Shown: positions 25,733 through 34,618, numbered from the stretch's first letter. The stretch: 64,000 nucleotides of DNA from Pedobacter ghigonis (GCF_903166585.1 NZ_CAESCM010000021.1:1-64000), one strand, 5' to 3'. Notes: a model not told the origin generated them from the letters alone. Made by a program: numbers and translations.

Positions 25733-26314
25733 TTTGTTAAGAAAAGTAATCTACCTTGCGCAACAGGTAGAAGTTTATAATGGGTTAAAGCCTGAAACAG
25801 ACTTATGGTTATTGACGGATTTTAACCGTAGCTTGTTCAGCCCGATATCATTCTGTATCCGGTAAATTGATTGAAAATAGATTCATTGCAGGGATTGATA
25901 CAAGAGCATAAGCACGCTGCATCAGATGGCAATAAATTTTAACTAAGGCGCTGGAGGTGAAATTACGTTTCTCATCATGTTTAGCATTTACGGCCATGGT
26001 TTATGGCTTGCTGTAGGCGAAAGTAAGTAATTCCGATTTGAGATCAAAATGAAAATATGAAAAGGAGAAATGATGTTAACAAGAAGAGTCGTCATTTCGA
26101 CTGGAGTCAGCTGGTTTTCACCGGTGGCGGAACGGAGAAATCTACTTAGTTGGATTTAGCTCCGCTGGGCACCAGGTGGTTCTCGACTACATCGCACCCG
26201 ATAGCTATCGGACTTGCTCGAAATGACGATCTTGGCTAGGCTGTTACTTATATTGATTTTAGTCAAACAGGTTCTCCTCAGCATGAAAATCCTGGTGTGA
26301 GCTAGTATTTGTTT
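25733..26314. other. gene-free gap with a dispersed repeat
   Basis: 582 bases between the EamA gene and DUF4256, both on the minus strand. Apart from the inverted repeat at 26090-26228, no ORF with convincing start or composition, RNA gene or terminator was recognised. Confidence 0.6.
26090..26228. repeat. dispersed intergenic inverted repeat (CGTCATTTCGA type)
   Basis: CGTCATTTCGA (26090-26100) is complementary to TCGAAATGACG (26218-26228), 117 bases apart. Inside is the perfect 14-base palindrome CCGATAGCTATCGG (26198-26211), which recurs in the repeat at 62941-63028. The interior also contains partial complementary blocks. No coding sequence. Confidence 0.75.
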
Positions 26315-26875
26315 CTAAACCCTCAACGAACCGCGAAAACCACGGGCTGCATAGTAAGATTCTGCACCGTTATGGTATACGAAAACGGTGTCGTAACGGT
26401 AATCGCAGAACAGGGCACCACCTAATTTTCTGATAGCGGCAGGCGTTTGCACCCAGCTCGAGGTTTTAGAGTCGAATTTGCCCAATTGCTGTAAAGTCCG
26501 GTATTCGGTTTCAGTTAAAAGCGTAATGCCCATCGTTTTAGCCATGTTTACCGCACTGTCGGCTGGTTTATGTTCCTTGCGCGATTCGAGTGCTTCACCG
26601 TCATAACAAATGCTCCGGCGGCCTTTAGGACTCTCGGGAGCACAATCGTAAAAAATGTATTCACCTGTTTTTTCATCGTAGCCCACCACATCAGGTTCGC
26701 CGCCGGTATTTTCCATGTCGTCGAGTATCCATAATTTTGCTTCGCTAGCTTCTAGTTTTGCTTTTACTTCGCTCCATTGAATAGTTTTATGGCGATTCAT
26801 GTTTTTCTCAAAACGGGTTTGCAAAATATTCAGTAATTCTTCGCGTTGCTCGGGTTGTAGTGTTTTATTATTCAT
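26315..26875 (-). CDS. DUF4256 domain protein
   Basis: 186 residues from ATG 26875; a longer start at 26905 would overlap the preceding gene. Family-like stretches are TRFEKNMNRHKTIQWSEV, KLWILDDMENTGGEPDVV, YIFYDCAPESPKGRRSICYD and, near the end, ALFCDYRYDTVFVYHNGAE. The fold is compact and soluble, with no signal peptide. Function is unknown in the family. It is the last gene of the minus-strand ArsR operon, 19 bases after the YdeI-like gene. Confidence 0.88.
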   Translation of the reverse strand: MNNKTLQPEQREELLNILQTRFEKNMNRHKTIQWSEVKAKLEASEAKLWILDDMENTGGEPDVVGYDEKTGEYIFYDCAPESPKGRRSICYDGEALESRKEHKPADSAVNMAKTMGITLLTETEYRTLQQLGKFDSKTSSWVQTPAAIRKLGGALFCDYRYDTVFVYHNGAESYYAARGFRGSLRV

Positions 26876-26894
26876 GGCGGTAATTGTTAAATGT

Positions 26895-27473
26895 TTAGTC
26901 GTCAAGGCCTTTTCCGTTCATAATTTGAGGCATGTATTTTTCTACCCTGGCTTCGCGGGTTTTGGCTTGTTTCGCTTGCGAAAAGTAGAAAAGATAACCC
27001 CGCTGGCGGCCTGGTGTTAGGGCTTCGAAAGCGGCTTTTAAGTCGGGTATGCTGTCTAATTTGTGCTGAAACTCGGCGGGTATGGCAAAATCCTCCGTCT
27101 TTTTAAATTCTACCTTTAGGCCCGATTTTTCTACTTCAATAGCCTCGTGGATATAGTTTTTTAGTGTTGTCGTCATTTCTACTATTTCGAGTGCATTGGT
27201 AAAGCGGATTTGTCGTGCTGATTGCACGTGCTCGGTTTGCTGAACCAAAATACCTTCCGGATCGGCTAATAATGCTCCTTTAAAAAACAGGAAGGCACAA
27301 TATTCTTTAAATACGTGTATTAACACAACATTGCCTTGCTTATAGCTGTAACATGGGCAACCCCATTTCAATTCTTCAGTAAGGCCACAATCCAGTGCAA
27401 TGGTTCTCAGGTGTTCTGTTGCTGTTTGCCAGTTTTTGGCTTTGTTAAAATAAAAATCAACTTTAGGATTCAT
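26895..27473 (-). CDS. YdeI/OmpD-associated family protein (DUF1801 plus YdeI)
   Basis: 192 residues. The N-terminal DUF1801-like domain (about 15-115) contains LKWGCPCYSYKQGNVVLIHVFKEYCAFLFFKG. The C-terminal YdeI part (about 130-192) has IPAEFQHKLDSIPDLKAAFEALTPGRQRG and ends with the family-typical AKQAKTREARVEKYMPQIMNGKG. Soluble and without signal peptide. In other bacteria the family has been linked to envelope stress and bacteriocin protection. Here it sits in an ArsR-controlled operon with DoxX and SRPBCC proteins. Confidence 0.9.
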   Translation of the reverse strand: MNPKVDFYFNKAKNWQTATEHLRTIALDCGLTEELKWGCPCYSYKQGNVVLIHVFKEYCAFLFFKGALLADPEGILVQQTEHVQSARQIRFTNALEIVEMTTTLKNYIHEAIEVEKSGLKVEFKKTEDFAIPAEFQHKLDSIPDLKAAFEALTPGRQRGYLFYFSQAKQAKTREARVEKYMPQIMNGKGLDD

Positions 27474-27529
27474 GTTATCTGGTTAGATTGTTGTAAAAGA
27501 AAATGTGCTTCTCAGTTAAAATGGTTGGC

Positions 27530-27919
27530 TTACTGATTAAAATTAGCAAAAATAATTTTTCTATCCGCAGGCCTGAAATACCATGATGTCGCAGTGAGCA
27601 ACAGAAGCAATACCGGACCAAAAAGGTCTTTTGCTGCATCGCCCATGGCCAGGTGGGAAAATACAGCACCCGACATAGCGAAGAAAAAGCCTGCATAAGC
27701 CCATTCTTTTAGTAAAGGGAATTTAGGGATCAGCACAGCAATTACGCCTAAAATTTTCCAGATACCCAATAAGGTGAGGAAATATACCGGATAACCTAAA
27801 TGTGCCATCATAGCAGTTTCTTCTTTCATTTTCAGTAACTGCACAATTCCTGTTGCTGTCATTCCCAAAGCAAGCCAAACGGTGGCGATCCAATAAATAA
27901 TTTTGTTTCTCTTTGTCAT
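27530..27919 (-). CDS. DoxX-family membrane protein
   Basis: 129 residues with four hydrophobic helices at about 8-27, 47-66, 72-92 and 96-115. Family-like motifs are GMTATGIVQLLKMKE, HLGYPVYFLTLLGIWKILGVIAVL and WAYAGFFFAMSGAVFSHLAMGD. The gene lies 6 bases after the SRPBCC gene and 56 bases before the YdeI-like gene, all minus strand. DoxX-like proteins are often paired with ArsR and SRPBCC genes. Role uncertain, possibly membrane redox. Confidence 0.9.
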   Translation of the reverse strand: MTKRNKIIYWIATVWLALGMTATGIVQLLKMKEETAMMAHLGYPVYFLTLLGIWKILGVIAVLIPKFPLLKEWAYAGFFFAMSGAVFSHLAMGDAAKDLFGPVLLLLLTATSWYFRPADRKIIFANFNQ

Positions 27920-27925
27920 GATCGG

Positions 27926-28390
27926 TTATTTTAATTGATTAACGATTTGTTGTAAACGGTTGTGCGCCATGTTAATGCCCTGGGCAAAAGGCATCGCCAG
28001 GATCTGGTCGCGCACCTCAACCGAACGGTATACCACATGCATGGTTAGTTTGCTGGTAGCATCGGTAAGTTGTTCGAATTTTAAATACTCCAGCTGCACG
28101 CCAAAGGGTGTATTTTCCATTTCGAAAGTTCGGGTGATTTGCTGATCAGCTATAAATTCATGGATTACCCCGTTAAAGCCATGTTTATTTCCTCTGGGGT
28201 CAGTAGTTTCGAACTGGTAGCTGCCATGCTTGCGGCTTTCGAGTTTCAATACTTTGGTTCCCATCCATTGCGCTACAATTTCGGGCTCTACATAAGCTTT
28301 AAAAAGCAGTTCAACCGGGAGGTCGAATTCTCTCGTAACGAGTATTTCCTGTTTGCCGTTTTGGGCATCGATCTTTGTTTTCTGTTCCAT
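27926..28390 (-). CDS. SRPBCC/AHSA1 domain protein
   Basis: 154 residues with a single START-like AHSA1 domain: ILVTREFDLPVELLFKAY, EPEIVAQWMG, the central YQFETTDPRGNKHGFNGV, and QGINMAHNRLQQIV near the end. No signal peptide. The start is one base after the ArsR stop, so it is translated from the same mRNA. AHSA1-like proteins bind small hydrophobic molecules; the ligand is unknown. ArsR-SRPBCC pairs are a frequent arrangement in many phyla. Confidence 0.92.
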   Translation of the reverse strand: MEQKTKIDAQNGKQEILVTREFDLPVELLFKAYVEPEIVAQWMGTKVLKLESRKHGSYQFETTDPRGNKHGFNGVIHEFIADQQITRTFEMENTPFGVQLEYLKFEQLTDATSKLTMHVVYRSVEVRDQILAMPFAQGINMAHNRLQQIVNQLK

Positions 28391-28391
28391 G

Positions 28392-28721
28392 TTAGTCTTT
28401 CTTTTTGGCTTGGTAGGCTTTCATTACTGATTCGAGTTTGTTAAAGCGATCATCCCACATCTGGCGGAAAGGTTCGATAAAATCGGCTACTTCTTTCATT
28501 TTTTTTGCATTAATGTAATAGAAAATTTCCCTGCCATTTTGCTTTTGCTCCAGTAGCTCACATTCGGTAAGGATTTGCAGGTGTTTAGAAACGGTGGGGC
28601 GGGCAGTATCGAAATTTGCAGCAATGGCTCCGGCGGTCATTGCCTGCGAGGCCACCAGCAAAAGGATTGCCCTGCGGGTTGGTTCTGCTATGGCCTGAAA
28701 AACATCTCTTCTTAAATTCAT
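28392..28721 (-). CDS. ArsR-family winged-helix repressor
   Basis: 109 residues. The HTH is typical ([30 protein letters not shown]; here shown only by its ends, about 9-38), the recognition helix is [19 protein letters not shown], and the wing is [17 protein letters not shown]. There are no metal-binding cysteines of the ELCVCDL type, so it is probably of the SRPBCC-associated group rather than a metal sensor. It heads the five-gene operon and almost certainly represses its own promoter through the duplicated sites just upstream. Confidence 0.93.
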   Translation of the reverse strand: MNLRRDVFQAIAEPTRRAILLLVASQAMTAGAIAANFDTARPTVSKHLQILTECELLEQKQNGREIFYYINAKKMKEVADFIEPFRQMWDDRFNKLESVMKAYQAKKKD

Positions 28722-28724
28722 TAT

Positions 28725-28771
28725 GTAGCTATTTGACTACAAATATATATGTAGCTATTTAACTACGCAAA
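28725..28771 (-). promoter_or_regulatory. promoter and duplicated operator of the ArsR operon
   Basis: Two copies of GTAG-N8-CTAC lie 26 bases apart: GTAGCTATTTGACTAC (28725-28740) and GTAGCTATTTAACTAC (28751-28766). On the minus strand TTTG (28771 to 28768), a 20-base spacer and TATATTTG (28747 to 28740) form an ideal promoter. The upstream operator copy fills the spacer, and the other copy lies over the expected RNA start, only 4 bases from the ATG. Confidence 0.85.
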
Positions 28772-28843
28772 TTTTTCTTCAACTTTTTTAATAAATGTGC
28801 TTTAGCTTTCGTTAAAGCAGGTAATTATGGAGGGTAGTAAAAG

Positions 28844-28881
28844 AACAAAGCCCAATAACCGTAAGGCTATTGAGCTTTGTT
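28844..28881 (-). terminator. terminator of the large TlpA-like gene
   Basis: AACAAAGC (28844-28851) pairs with GCTTTGTT (28874-28881), extended by CAATA/TATTG and CC/GG around a GTAA loop. Read on the minus strand the stem is followed by CTTTTACTAC, a short T run. It sits 18 bases after the stop of the gene at 28900. Confidence 0.65.
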
Positions 28882-28899
28882 TTGGATTTTAAACAATAC

Positions 28900-31227
28900 T
28901 TAAAGTTGTTTTTCTAAAAGCTGCTTAATCTCTTTATTGTCTAAAAAGCCTAAATGTGGATTAACCACCTTGCCTTCTTTGTTTACCAGTACCTGATGTG
29001 GAATGCCGGTAATTTTAAATTTGTCGGCAAGGTAGCGCCAGGCATCGTTGTCAAGTCTGTAATGCTGGCCTTTAATGCCGGGTGTCATATTCTGATAAGT
29101 AGCAAGTGGCGAGGTTTCGTTTGTGATGTAAACAAAGGCCACATTACTATCTTTCATCTCTTCTTTTAAAGGTTTAATCTCTTTTATTCCATTCAGGCAG
29201 GGACCGCACCAGGTTGCCCAAAAATCAACCAGGATAACTTTGCCAGCATATTTGCCCATAATGTTATCAAATATTTTATCGGCTTCAACTTTTGGTGTTT
29301 CGTTTACAAAATATCCACTAGAAGTTTTGTTTATTTCAATCTGCTTTAGGGTTTCATTATTTTTCAGTTCGATATATTCTTTTAAGAAAGGATTGCTGAT
29401 CTGTTGTTTGGCTAAGTCAAGGTGTTTTGTATCAAGTGGAGTTAGCTGAGATACAACTGGTTTTGCAATATCCTGCGATCGCATTAAATCGATCAAAATA
29501 CCCTGCTTAATACCGGTTGCCGAATCTAAAGTTGTGTAGTAGCGGTTCTTAAAAGCATTGCTTACAAAGTCATTGACAAAGCTTTTATGATCTGCATTCC
29601 ATTTTTTTATTATCGGTGCGCTTACACTATCTGTACTAAGACTTAAACCATTTTCGCTGATTAATTTTTCGAAAGCAATATCGTTTTTGCTCAGTTGCCC
29701 GCCACTCAATTTTAGTGCAGCTGTAATGTCTTTGTAATTGTATGTGTAGCTGTCCATTCTGAAGCCGGGTATAAATTTAATCCGGTTGATAAATGTGCTG
29801 TAACCATTAGAAATCACATTAAGCTCATTGTTAAAATCGCTATTGTTAATGAAATTGTAATAACCGACCGGGTAAGCTTCTACATTAACTGTTGCTATAT
29901 CTGGTAGTTTAAATGCACTTCTGTAAGCATATTCATAATTCCAGTGGTATTCCATCATGCGGTTTGCATATTCCAAGAGAATGTCTTTTTTCTTTACCTG
30001 ATAAGCTTTGGCCGAAACTTTACCAAGTTGATTAAGCGAATCTAATTTAGTCTGTTCAATGGCTTGCAGGCCAAGCAGGTAGGTTTTATAATCGTTGGGT
30101 TTCATATTCACCAGTTTTTCTTGTATACGCTGGTAGTTATACTGGTCGATACTGTTTAATTGCCTCAGGCTTTCGTTCAATTGCGCGGCACTGCCAGTAT
30201 ATTTTATGGGGCCATTTCCCAATACCACAAAGAGTGTTTTGCCAGGCTCCAGATAGATGTCATTTTCATCAGCTACATCAGAACGCAAAAATACCCTTTG
30301 CAAGTGGTACACTGGTATTTTGCGGTAGAAGTAGCCATTCGGCTCAATATTAACCAGGGCATTTTCCTGCTCGCCGGTAATAATGTTATCGATGGCCAGC
30401 ATCAGGGTTTTGGTATTCAGTTTCGCTGAATAGTTTTTAATGTATCCGCTAAAAACAGCACTATCATTTTTTAACAGCGGAAGCTGATAAACTTCCTTGC
30501 TTAAAATCTGTGCACAGCTTTCTTTATTACTGCTTAAGCGTGTCGAAAGTTTGCCTATGGCTAGGTTAAGCTCATTGTCGGCCAGTTTTTCTACAGTAAT
30601 TTGTTTGGTAGCCTTGTTATTGCTTAGGGTAAGGTTGTAGTGCTCGCCGTTTTGGGTAATTGCCTGGTAAGTCCAAACTTGCTGATCGAGTATCACAGCT
30701 TTATTGTAAAAAGCGATGGCTAAATCGCTGTTTTTTGGGTTGTACCATTCGGTGTACAAAGAAAGAGGTAGGGGTGTTTGCTTTTTTATGAGTTCAATGT
30801 CGTAAATTTTCCAGCCATCGCCGCTGTCTTCGCCGTAATCAATCATGCTGGTTGTGGTAGCTATTTTTGGGAAAACAAGTTCGTAGCTTGTTTTTCCGCT
30901 GGCGGGCATGATATACTGTTTGTTAAAGGGAATACCTTTTGTGGTTTTGATAAACAATTTTTCCTTTGCACCATTTACCTGTATATAGGTGTTTTTTGGA
31001 ATGCGGATCCAATTTCCAGCAGGAGCAGTGGTTTCGAAGTTTAAAACTGTTGCCGTATCACCTAAGCTAACTTTAACAATTTTTAAGTTCGGGTTTTTGC
31101 CATCAAAGCCAACCAATGGATTGGTAATGGTTTTTTGCGCCAAACTGGTTAAGCTAACTGGTGCCAGCAGGCAAGTTAAGGCCAGGCCTTTAAGCAGATT
31201 GTTTAAGGTAGTGGGTGAGGAGTTCAT
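28900..31227 (-). CDS. large TlpA-like thioredoxin-fold exported protein
   Basis: 775 residues. The signal peptide has its core at about 10-28 (LLKGLALTCLLAPVSLTSL, cut after AQ). Roughly the first 620 residues are an unrecognised region: beta-rich at 30-300, then helical with many Tyr/Asn residues. The C-terminal domain (about 635-775) is a TlpA/thioredoxin fold with FWATWCGPC (Cys674, Cys677) and the cis-Pro region KITGIPHQVLV. It is likely periplasmic and acts in disulfide or thiol exchange. A single gene with its own terminator. The long N-terminal extension has no clear relative that can be named by eye. Confidence 0.85.
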   Translation of the reverse strand: MNSSPTTLNNLLKGLALTCLLAPVSLTSLAQKTITNPLVGFDGKNPNLKIVKVSLGDTATVLNFETTAPAGNWIRIPKNTYIQVNGAKEKLFIKTTKGIPFNKQYIMPASGKTSYELVFPKIATTTSMIDYGEDSGDGWKIYDIELIKKQTPLPLSLYTEWYNPKNSDLAIAFYNKAVILDQQVWTYQAITQNGEHYNLTLSNNKATKQITVEKLADNELNLAIGKLSTRLSSNKESCAQILSKEVYQLPLLKNDSAVFSGYIKNYSAKLNTKTLMLAIDNIITGEQENALVNIEPNGYFYRKIPVYHLQRVFLRSDVADENDIYLEPGKTLFVVLGNGPIKYTGSAAQLNESLRQLNSIDQYNYQRIQEKLVNMKPNDYKTYLLGLQAIEQTKLDSLNQLGKVSAKAYQVKKKDILLEYANRMMEYHWNYEYAYRSAFKLPDIATVNVEAYPVGYYNFINNSDFNNELNVISNGYSTFINRIKFIPGFRMDSYTYNYKDITAALKLSGGQLSKNDIAFEKLISENGLSLSTDSVSAPIIKKWNADHKSFVNDFVSNAFKNRYYTTLDSATGIKQGILIDLMRSQDIAKPVVSQLTPLDTKHLDLAKQQISNPFLKEYIELKNNETLKQIEINKTSSGYFVNETPKVEADKIFDNIMGKYAGKVILVDFWATWCGPCLNGIKEIKPLKEEMKDSNVAFVYITNETSPLATYQNMTPGIKGQHYRLDNDAWRYLADKFKITGIPHQVLVNKEGKVVNPHLGFLDNKEIKQLLEKQL

Positions 31228-31416
31228 GGGTTGTTAATTTGATTAGATAGCTAAATTAAATAATTAAGACGGCCTTAACCCTTAAATAATGTTAATTTTT
31301 TTTGCAGGTACATGGAGGTGTAGTTGAAGCGTAATAGGGATGGCTGACGCTAAATAATTGTTTGAATTTTATAATCAATTATTTGAATTGCGTAATTTTA
31401 AGAAACAACTCTGCCT

Positions 31417-31424
31417 TAAATTTG
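31417..31424 (+). promoter_or_regulatory. possible -7 box of the alcohol dehydrogenase gene
   Basis: TAAATTTG matches TAnnTTTG 30 bases before the ATG at 31455. The nearest TTG upstream ends at 31390, 26 bases away, longer than the usual spacer, so support is partial. Confidence 0.35.
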
Positions 31425-31454
31425 TAAGGGTATAATATTTTAAAATTTAAACTT

Positions 31455-32498
31455 ATGATAGCAACAAAAGGATATGCGGCGCAAAGCCCAACAACAGATC
31501 TTGCACCATGGAACTTCGAACGCAGAGAAGTTGGACCACATGATGTGCAGTTCGAAATACTATTTTGTGGCGTTTGCCACTCCGATCTTCACCAGATTAA
31601 AAACGACTGGTTTCCAGGTATCTTCCCAATGGTTCCGGGGCATGAGATTGTTGGTCGTGTGGTTAAGGTTGGCGACCATGTAAAGAATTTTAAGGTTGGC
31701 GATTTGGCCGGAACGGGTTGTATGGTTGATGCCTGTATGGTTTGCGAAAACTGTAAGCAGGATTTAGAGCAATATTGCCTGGAAGGAAATACGCAAACCT
31801 ATAACGGTTTAGAGCGCGACGGCAAAACACCTACCTACGGTGGCTATTCGGATAGTATTGTGGTTAGGGAAGAGTTTGTGCTTAAAATTGCCGATAACTT
31901 AAACCTTGCTGCGGTTGCGCCATTGTTGTGCGCCGGTATCACAACTTATTCGCCTTTACGCCATTGGAAAGTGGGTAAGGGACATAAATTAGCAGTATTA
32001 GGCTTGGGCGGATTAGGTCACATGGCGGTGAAATTTGGAGTAGCTTTTGGGGCAGAGGTAACTGTATTAAGTACTTCACCTAAAAAAGAAGCAGATGCCA
32101 AAAAACTGGGTGCCCATCATTTTGTGGTTACTACCGATCCTGAACAGGTAAAAGCTGCTACCGGTACATTCGATTTTATTCTTGATACTGTGTCGGCTGA
32201 GCACGATTTTAACATGTACCTTTCTTTACTGAGAACAAACGGAATTCATATTTGTGTAGGCGTGCCACCAAAACCGGCAGAAATTGCTGCGTTTAGTTTA
32301 TTGGGTGGCAGAAAAAGCCTGGCTGGTTCTGGTATCGGGGGTATTAAGGAAACTCAGGAAATGCTTGATTTCTGTGCAGCCAATGATATTGTTTCGGATA
32401 TTGAAATGATTGATATCAAAGATATTCATCATGCATACGAACGCATGGAAAAAGGCGATGTACGTTATCGCTTTGTTATTGATATGGCTACTTTATAA
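31455..32498 (+). CDS. NAD(P)-dependent zinc alcohol dehydrogenase (cinnamyl/YahK type)
   Basis: 347 residues, the usual length. The catalytic zinc ligands lie in FCGVCHSDLHQ and PGHEIVGRV, with the third Cys in LLCAGITTYSPLRHW. The structural zinc lobe is intact (CMVCENCKQDLEQYC). The Rossmann motif is GLGGLGHMAVKFG. The remaining sequence (YNGLERDGKTPTYGGYS; AGSGIGGIKETQEML) fits the YahK/AdhC-like aldehyde reductases, which reduce a broad range of aldehydes with NADPH. A single gene ending in a strong terminator. Confidence 0.93.
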   Translation: MIATKGYAAQSPTTDLAPWNFERREVGPHDVQFEILFCGVCHSDLHQIKNDWFPGIFPMVPGHEIVGRVVKVGDHVKNFKVGDLAGTGCMVDACMVCENCKQDLEQYCLEGNTQTYNGLERDGKTPTYGGYSDSIVVREEFVLKIADNLNLAAVAPLLCAGITTYSPLRHWKVGKGHKLAVLGLGGLGHMAVKFGVAFGAEVTVLSTSPKKEADAKKLGAHHFVVTTDPEQVKAATGTFDFILDTVSAEHDFNMYLSLLRTNGIHICVGVPPKPAEIAAFSLLGGRKSLAGSGIGGIKETQEMLDFCAANDIVSDIEMIDIKDIHHAYERMEKGDVRYRFVIDMATL

Positions 32499-32517
32499 GC
32501 TGTCTGATTATCTAACA

Positions 32518-32553
32518 GGAAAAAACCGGAGCATTGATTGTTCCGGTTTTTTT
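32518..32553 (+). terminator. rho-independent terminator
   Basis: AAAAAACCGGA and TTCCGGTTTTTTT enclose a 9-base loop: the stem of about 11 bp ends in a run of seven T (32546-32552). It lies about 20 bases after the dehydrogenase stop and is the clearest terminator in the window. Confidence 0.9.
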
Positions 32554-32610
32554 GTTTAACCAGTTGATTGCAATAGACGTTGTGCGCTGCTTAAAGTAAC
32601 CATCAGGGAA

Positions 32611-32716
32611 GATCAATTAACCGGTTTAAACAATTAACCAGTTAACCCAATAAAGCGACCAGCTAATGAACCAATGACTAGTGATCAATGCACAAATGAA
32701 CTAATGAGCCAATGAA
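32611..32716. repeat. low-complexity repeat block
   Basis: The gap before the Lrp gene repeats two simple motifs: AATTAACC-rGTT (several times at about 32613-32650) and AATGAACyAATGA (several times at about 32664-32716). The copies are imperfect. No coding potential or stable hairpin is evident. Confidence 0.5.
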
Positions 32717-32717
32717 C

Positions 32718-33185
32718 CTATAATGCATACGCCGTCTCCGCCTTCGATTGCGAAAGCACTAAAAAACTCTGGATATTACCTACATAGGCCAGGGTACCAA
32801 TATTATCCCTCAAAAAATTGTTGTACGAAACCATATCCGGCATGGCTACCTTTAGCATAAAATCGAAATGCCCGGTAAGGTGGTAGCATTCCATTACTTC
32901 AGGGTATTTTTCCATTTCGGCTTTAAAAGCCCTGATCACATCTTCAGAATGGAGGTTAAGCTGAATGTGCGGAAAGGCTATGAAATGTGATCTCAGCTTG
33001 TCAATATCTACCAAAGCTACTGTCGATTTGATGTAGCCGTTTGTTCGTAGCTTTTTAATACGCTCAACAATGTGCGTCATACTTTTTCTAAGCTTCCCCG
33101 AAACTTCCTTGTAGGTTAATAATCCGTCGCGTTGTAAAAGGTTAAGGATTTCAATATCGGTCTGATCAACTTTTGGTGACTGCAT
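32718..33185 (-). CDS. Lrp/AsnC-family transcriptional regulator
   Basis: 155 residues. The N-terminal HTH (DQTDIEILNLLQRDGLL; YKEVSGKLRKSMTHIVERIKKL) is followed by a RAM/AsnC effector domain (about 70-150; KYPEVMECYHLTGHFDFMLKVAMPDM). The family senses amino acids and is often autoregulated. It is divergent from serC (33509) across a 323-base gap, so control of serine synthesis is a reasonable guess but not shown. Confidence 0.92.
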   Translation of the reverse strand: MQSPKVDQTDIEILNLLQRDGLLTYKEVSGKLRKSMTHIVERIKKLRTNGYIKSTVALVDIDKLRSHFIAFPHIQLNLHSEDVIRAFKAEMEKYPEVMECYHLTGHFDFMLKVAMPDMVSYNNFLRDNIGTLAYVGNIQSFLVLSQSKAETAYAL

Positions 33186-33508
33186 GTAAATACTTAGTGT
33201 ATAATTGTATATTTTTTGTTCGCTTTTGTGAAGCCTAAAAATAGGTAAAATAATTATATTTAAGTTGATTTAATGCCAGTGTTAGTGGTTTTGCTTAGTG
33301 TATTTTTTACAATTATGTGTGGTTTTTGTAAGGTGCAATAAAAATTATATTCTGTTGGCTGGTTTTTAGAATCAGATAAACCAAATTTTTGGGATGCAGG
33401 GGTGTTTGAAAAAAATAATTTTTACCAAAAAAAAAGCTTGTTGCTTTATAATTTGCTTAACTACTGATCTTTATAGCATAAATTATTTTACCAAATATTG
33501 TTTCTCTC
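33186..33508. other. divergent gap between the Lrp gene and serC
   Basis: 323 A/T-rich bases with several T and A runs (for example 33415-33435). No ORF or RNA gene is seen. It must hold the promoters of both genes, but no full TTTG-N20-TAnnTTTG pair was found; near matches such as ATAATTTGC around 33450 are imperfect. Confidence 0.5.
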
Positions 33509-34606
33509 ATGGATAAAAAACACAATTTCGGCGCCGGTCCGTGCATATTGCCATCGGCTGTAATGGAACAAGCTGCCCAGGCTGTTATCAACTGGAACGG
33601 AATGGGATTGTCTATTTTGGAAGTTTCGCACCGCTCGCCCGAATTTGAGGAGGTGGTACTTAAAACACAGTTGCTGGTGCGCGAGTTGCTGTCGGTTCCC
33701 GATCACTATTCGGTGCTTTTTTTACAGGGCGGGGCCAGTACGCAATTTGCCATGATTCCGATGAATTTTTTAAGTGAAGGGAAAAAGGCAGCTTATCTCG
33801 ATACCGGTTATTTTGCAATAAAAGCCATTAAAGAGGCTAAATTATTTGGTGAAGTTGATGTTGTAGCATCTTCGAAAGATAAAGACTATGCCTATATTCC
33901 AGATCACCCCAATGTAGATGCCGGATCTGCCTACCTGCATTATACCTCAAACAATACGATTGAAGGAACAGAGATATTTAATTTTTCAGCCGCTGGCGTT
34001 CCGCTGGTATGCGATATGTCTTCAGATATTTTTTCGAGAAAGATTAATGTAAATGATTTCGATCTGATTTATGCAGGTGCGCAAAAGAACATGGGGCCGG
34101 CAGGCATGACTTTGGTTATTGCTAAAAGCGAATTCCTCGATCGTGCAAAGAAAGAAGTTCCATCTATGCTCGACTACCGGGTATTTCGCGATAACATGAG
34201 CATGTACAATACACCTCCTGTATTTTCTATTTACGTGGCCATGCTTAATCTTTTATGGCTTAAAGATCAGGGTGGGGTAAGCGGAATAGAACTTAGAAAT
34301 ATAGAGAAAGCCAAATTACTATATGCTGAAATAGACCGGAATCCGCTTTTTTACGGTACTGCACAGGTTGCACACCGCTCGCGGATGAACGTTACTTTTC
34401 AGGCAGTTGACAAGGATGCAGAAGGCGCATTTTTAAAATTTGCTGCAGAAAAAGGCATCGTGGGGATAAAAGGTTACCGTACTGTTGGTGGCTTCCGTGC
34501 ATCGCTTTATAATGCGCTTCCCTTATCAAGTGTATCTGTATTGGTAGAAGCTATGGTCAGTTTCGAAAAAATATATAGTGATAAAACAGTTCTTGAACTC
34601 GAATAA
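33509..34606 (+). CDS. serC: phosphoserine aminotransferase
   Basis: 365 residues, the standard length. It starts KKHNFGAGPCILPSAVMEQA and continues with GMGLSILEVSHRSPEF, both family signatures. The PLP lysine lies in IYAGAQKNMGPAGM, and FLQGGASTQFAMIPMNF forms part of the cofactor pocket. It ends with GGFRASLYNALP, typical of SerC. It converts 3-phosphohydroxypyruvate and glutamate to phosphoserine in serine synthesis (and acts in the pyridoxal route in some bacteria). It is followed 12 bases later by a DUF1015 gene. serA, often the partner, is not in the window. Confidence 0.97.
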   Translation: MDKKHNFGAGPCILPSAVMEQAAQAVINWNGMGLSILEVSHRSPEFEEVVLKTQLLVRELLSVPDHYSVLFLQGGASTQFAMIPMNFLSEGKKAAYLDTGYFAIKAIKEAKLFGEVDVVASSKDKDYAYIPDHPNVDAGSAYLHYTSNNTIEGTEIFNFSAAGVPLVCDMSSDIFSRKINVNDFDLIYAGAQKNMGPAGMTLVIAKSEFLDRAKKEVPSMLDYRVFRDNMSMYNTPPVFSIYVAMLNLLWLKDQGGVSGIELRNIEKAKLLYAEIDRNPLFYGTAQVAHRSRMNVTFQAVDKDAEGAFLKFAAEKGIVGIKGYRTVGGFRASLYNALPLSSVSVLVEAMVSFEKIYSDKTVLELE

Positions 34607-34618
34607 ATCTATAAAAAG

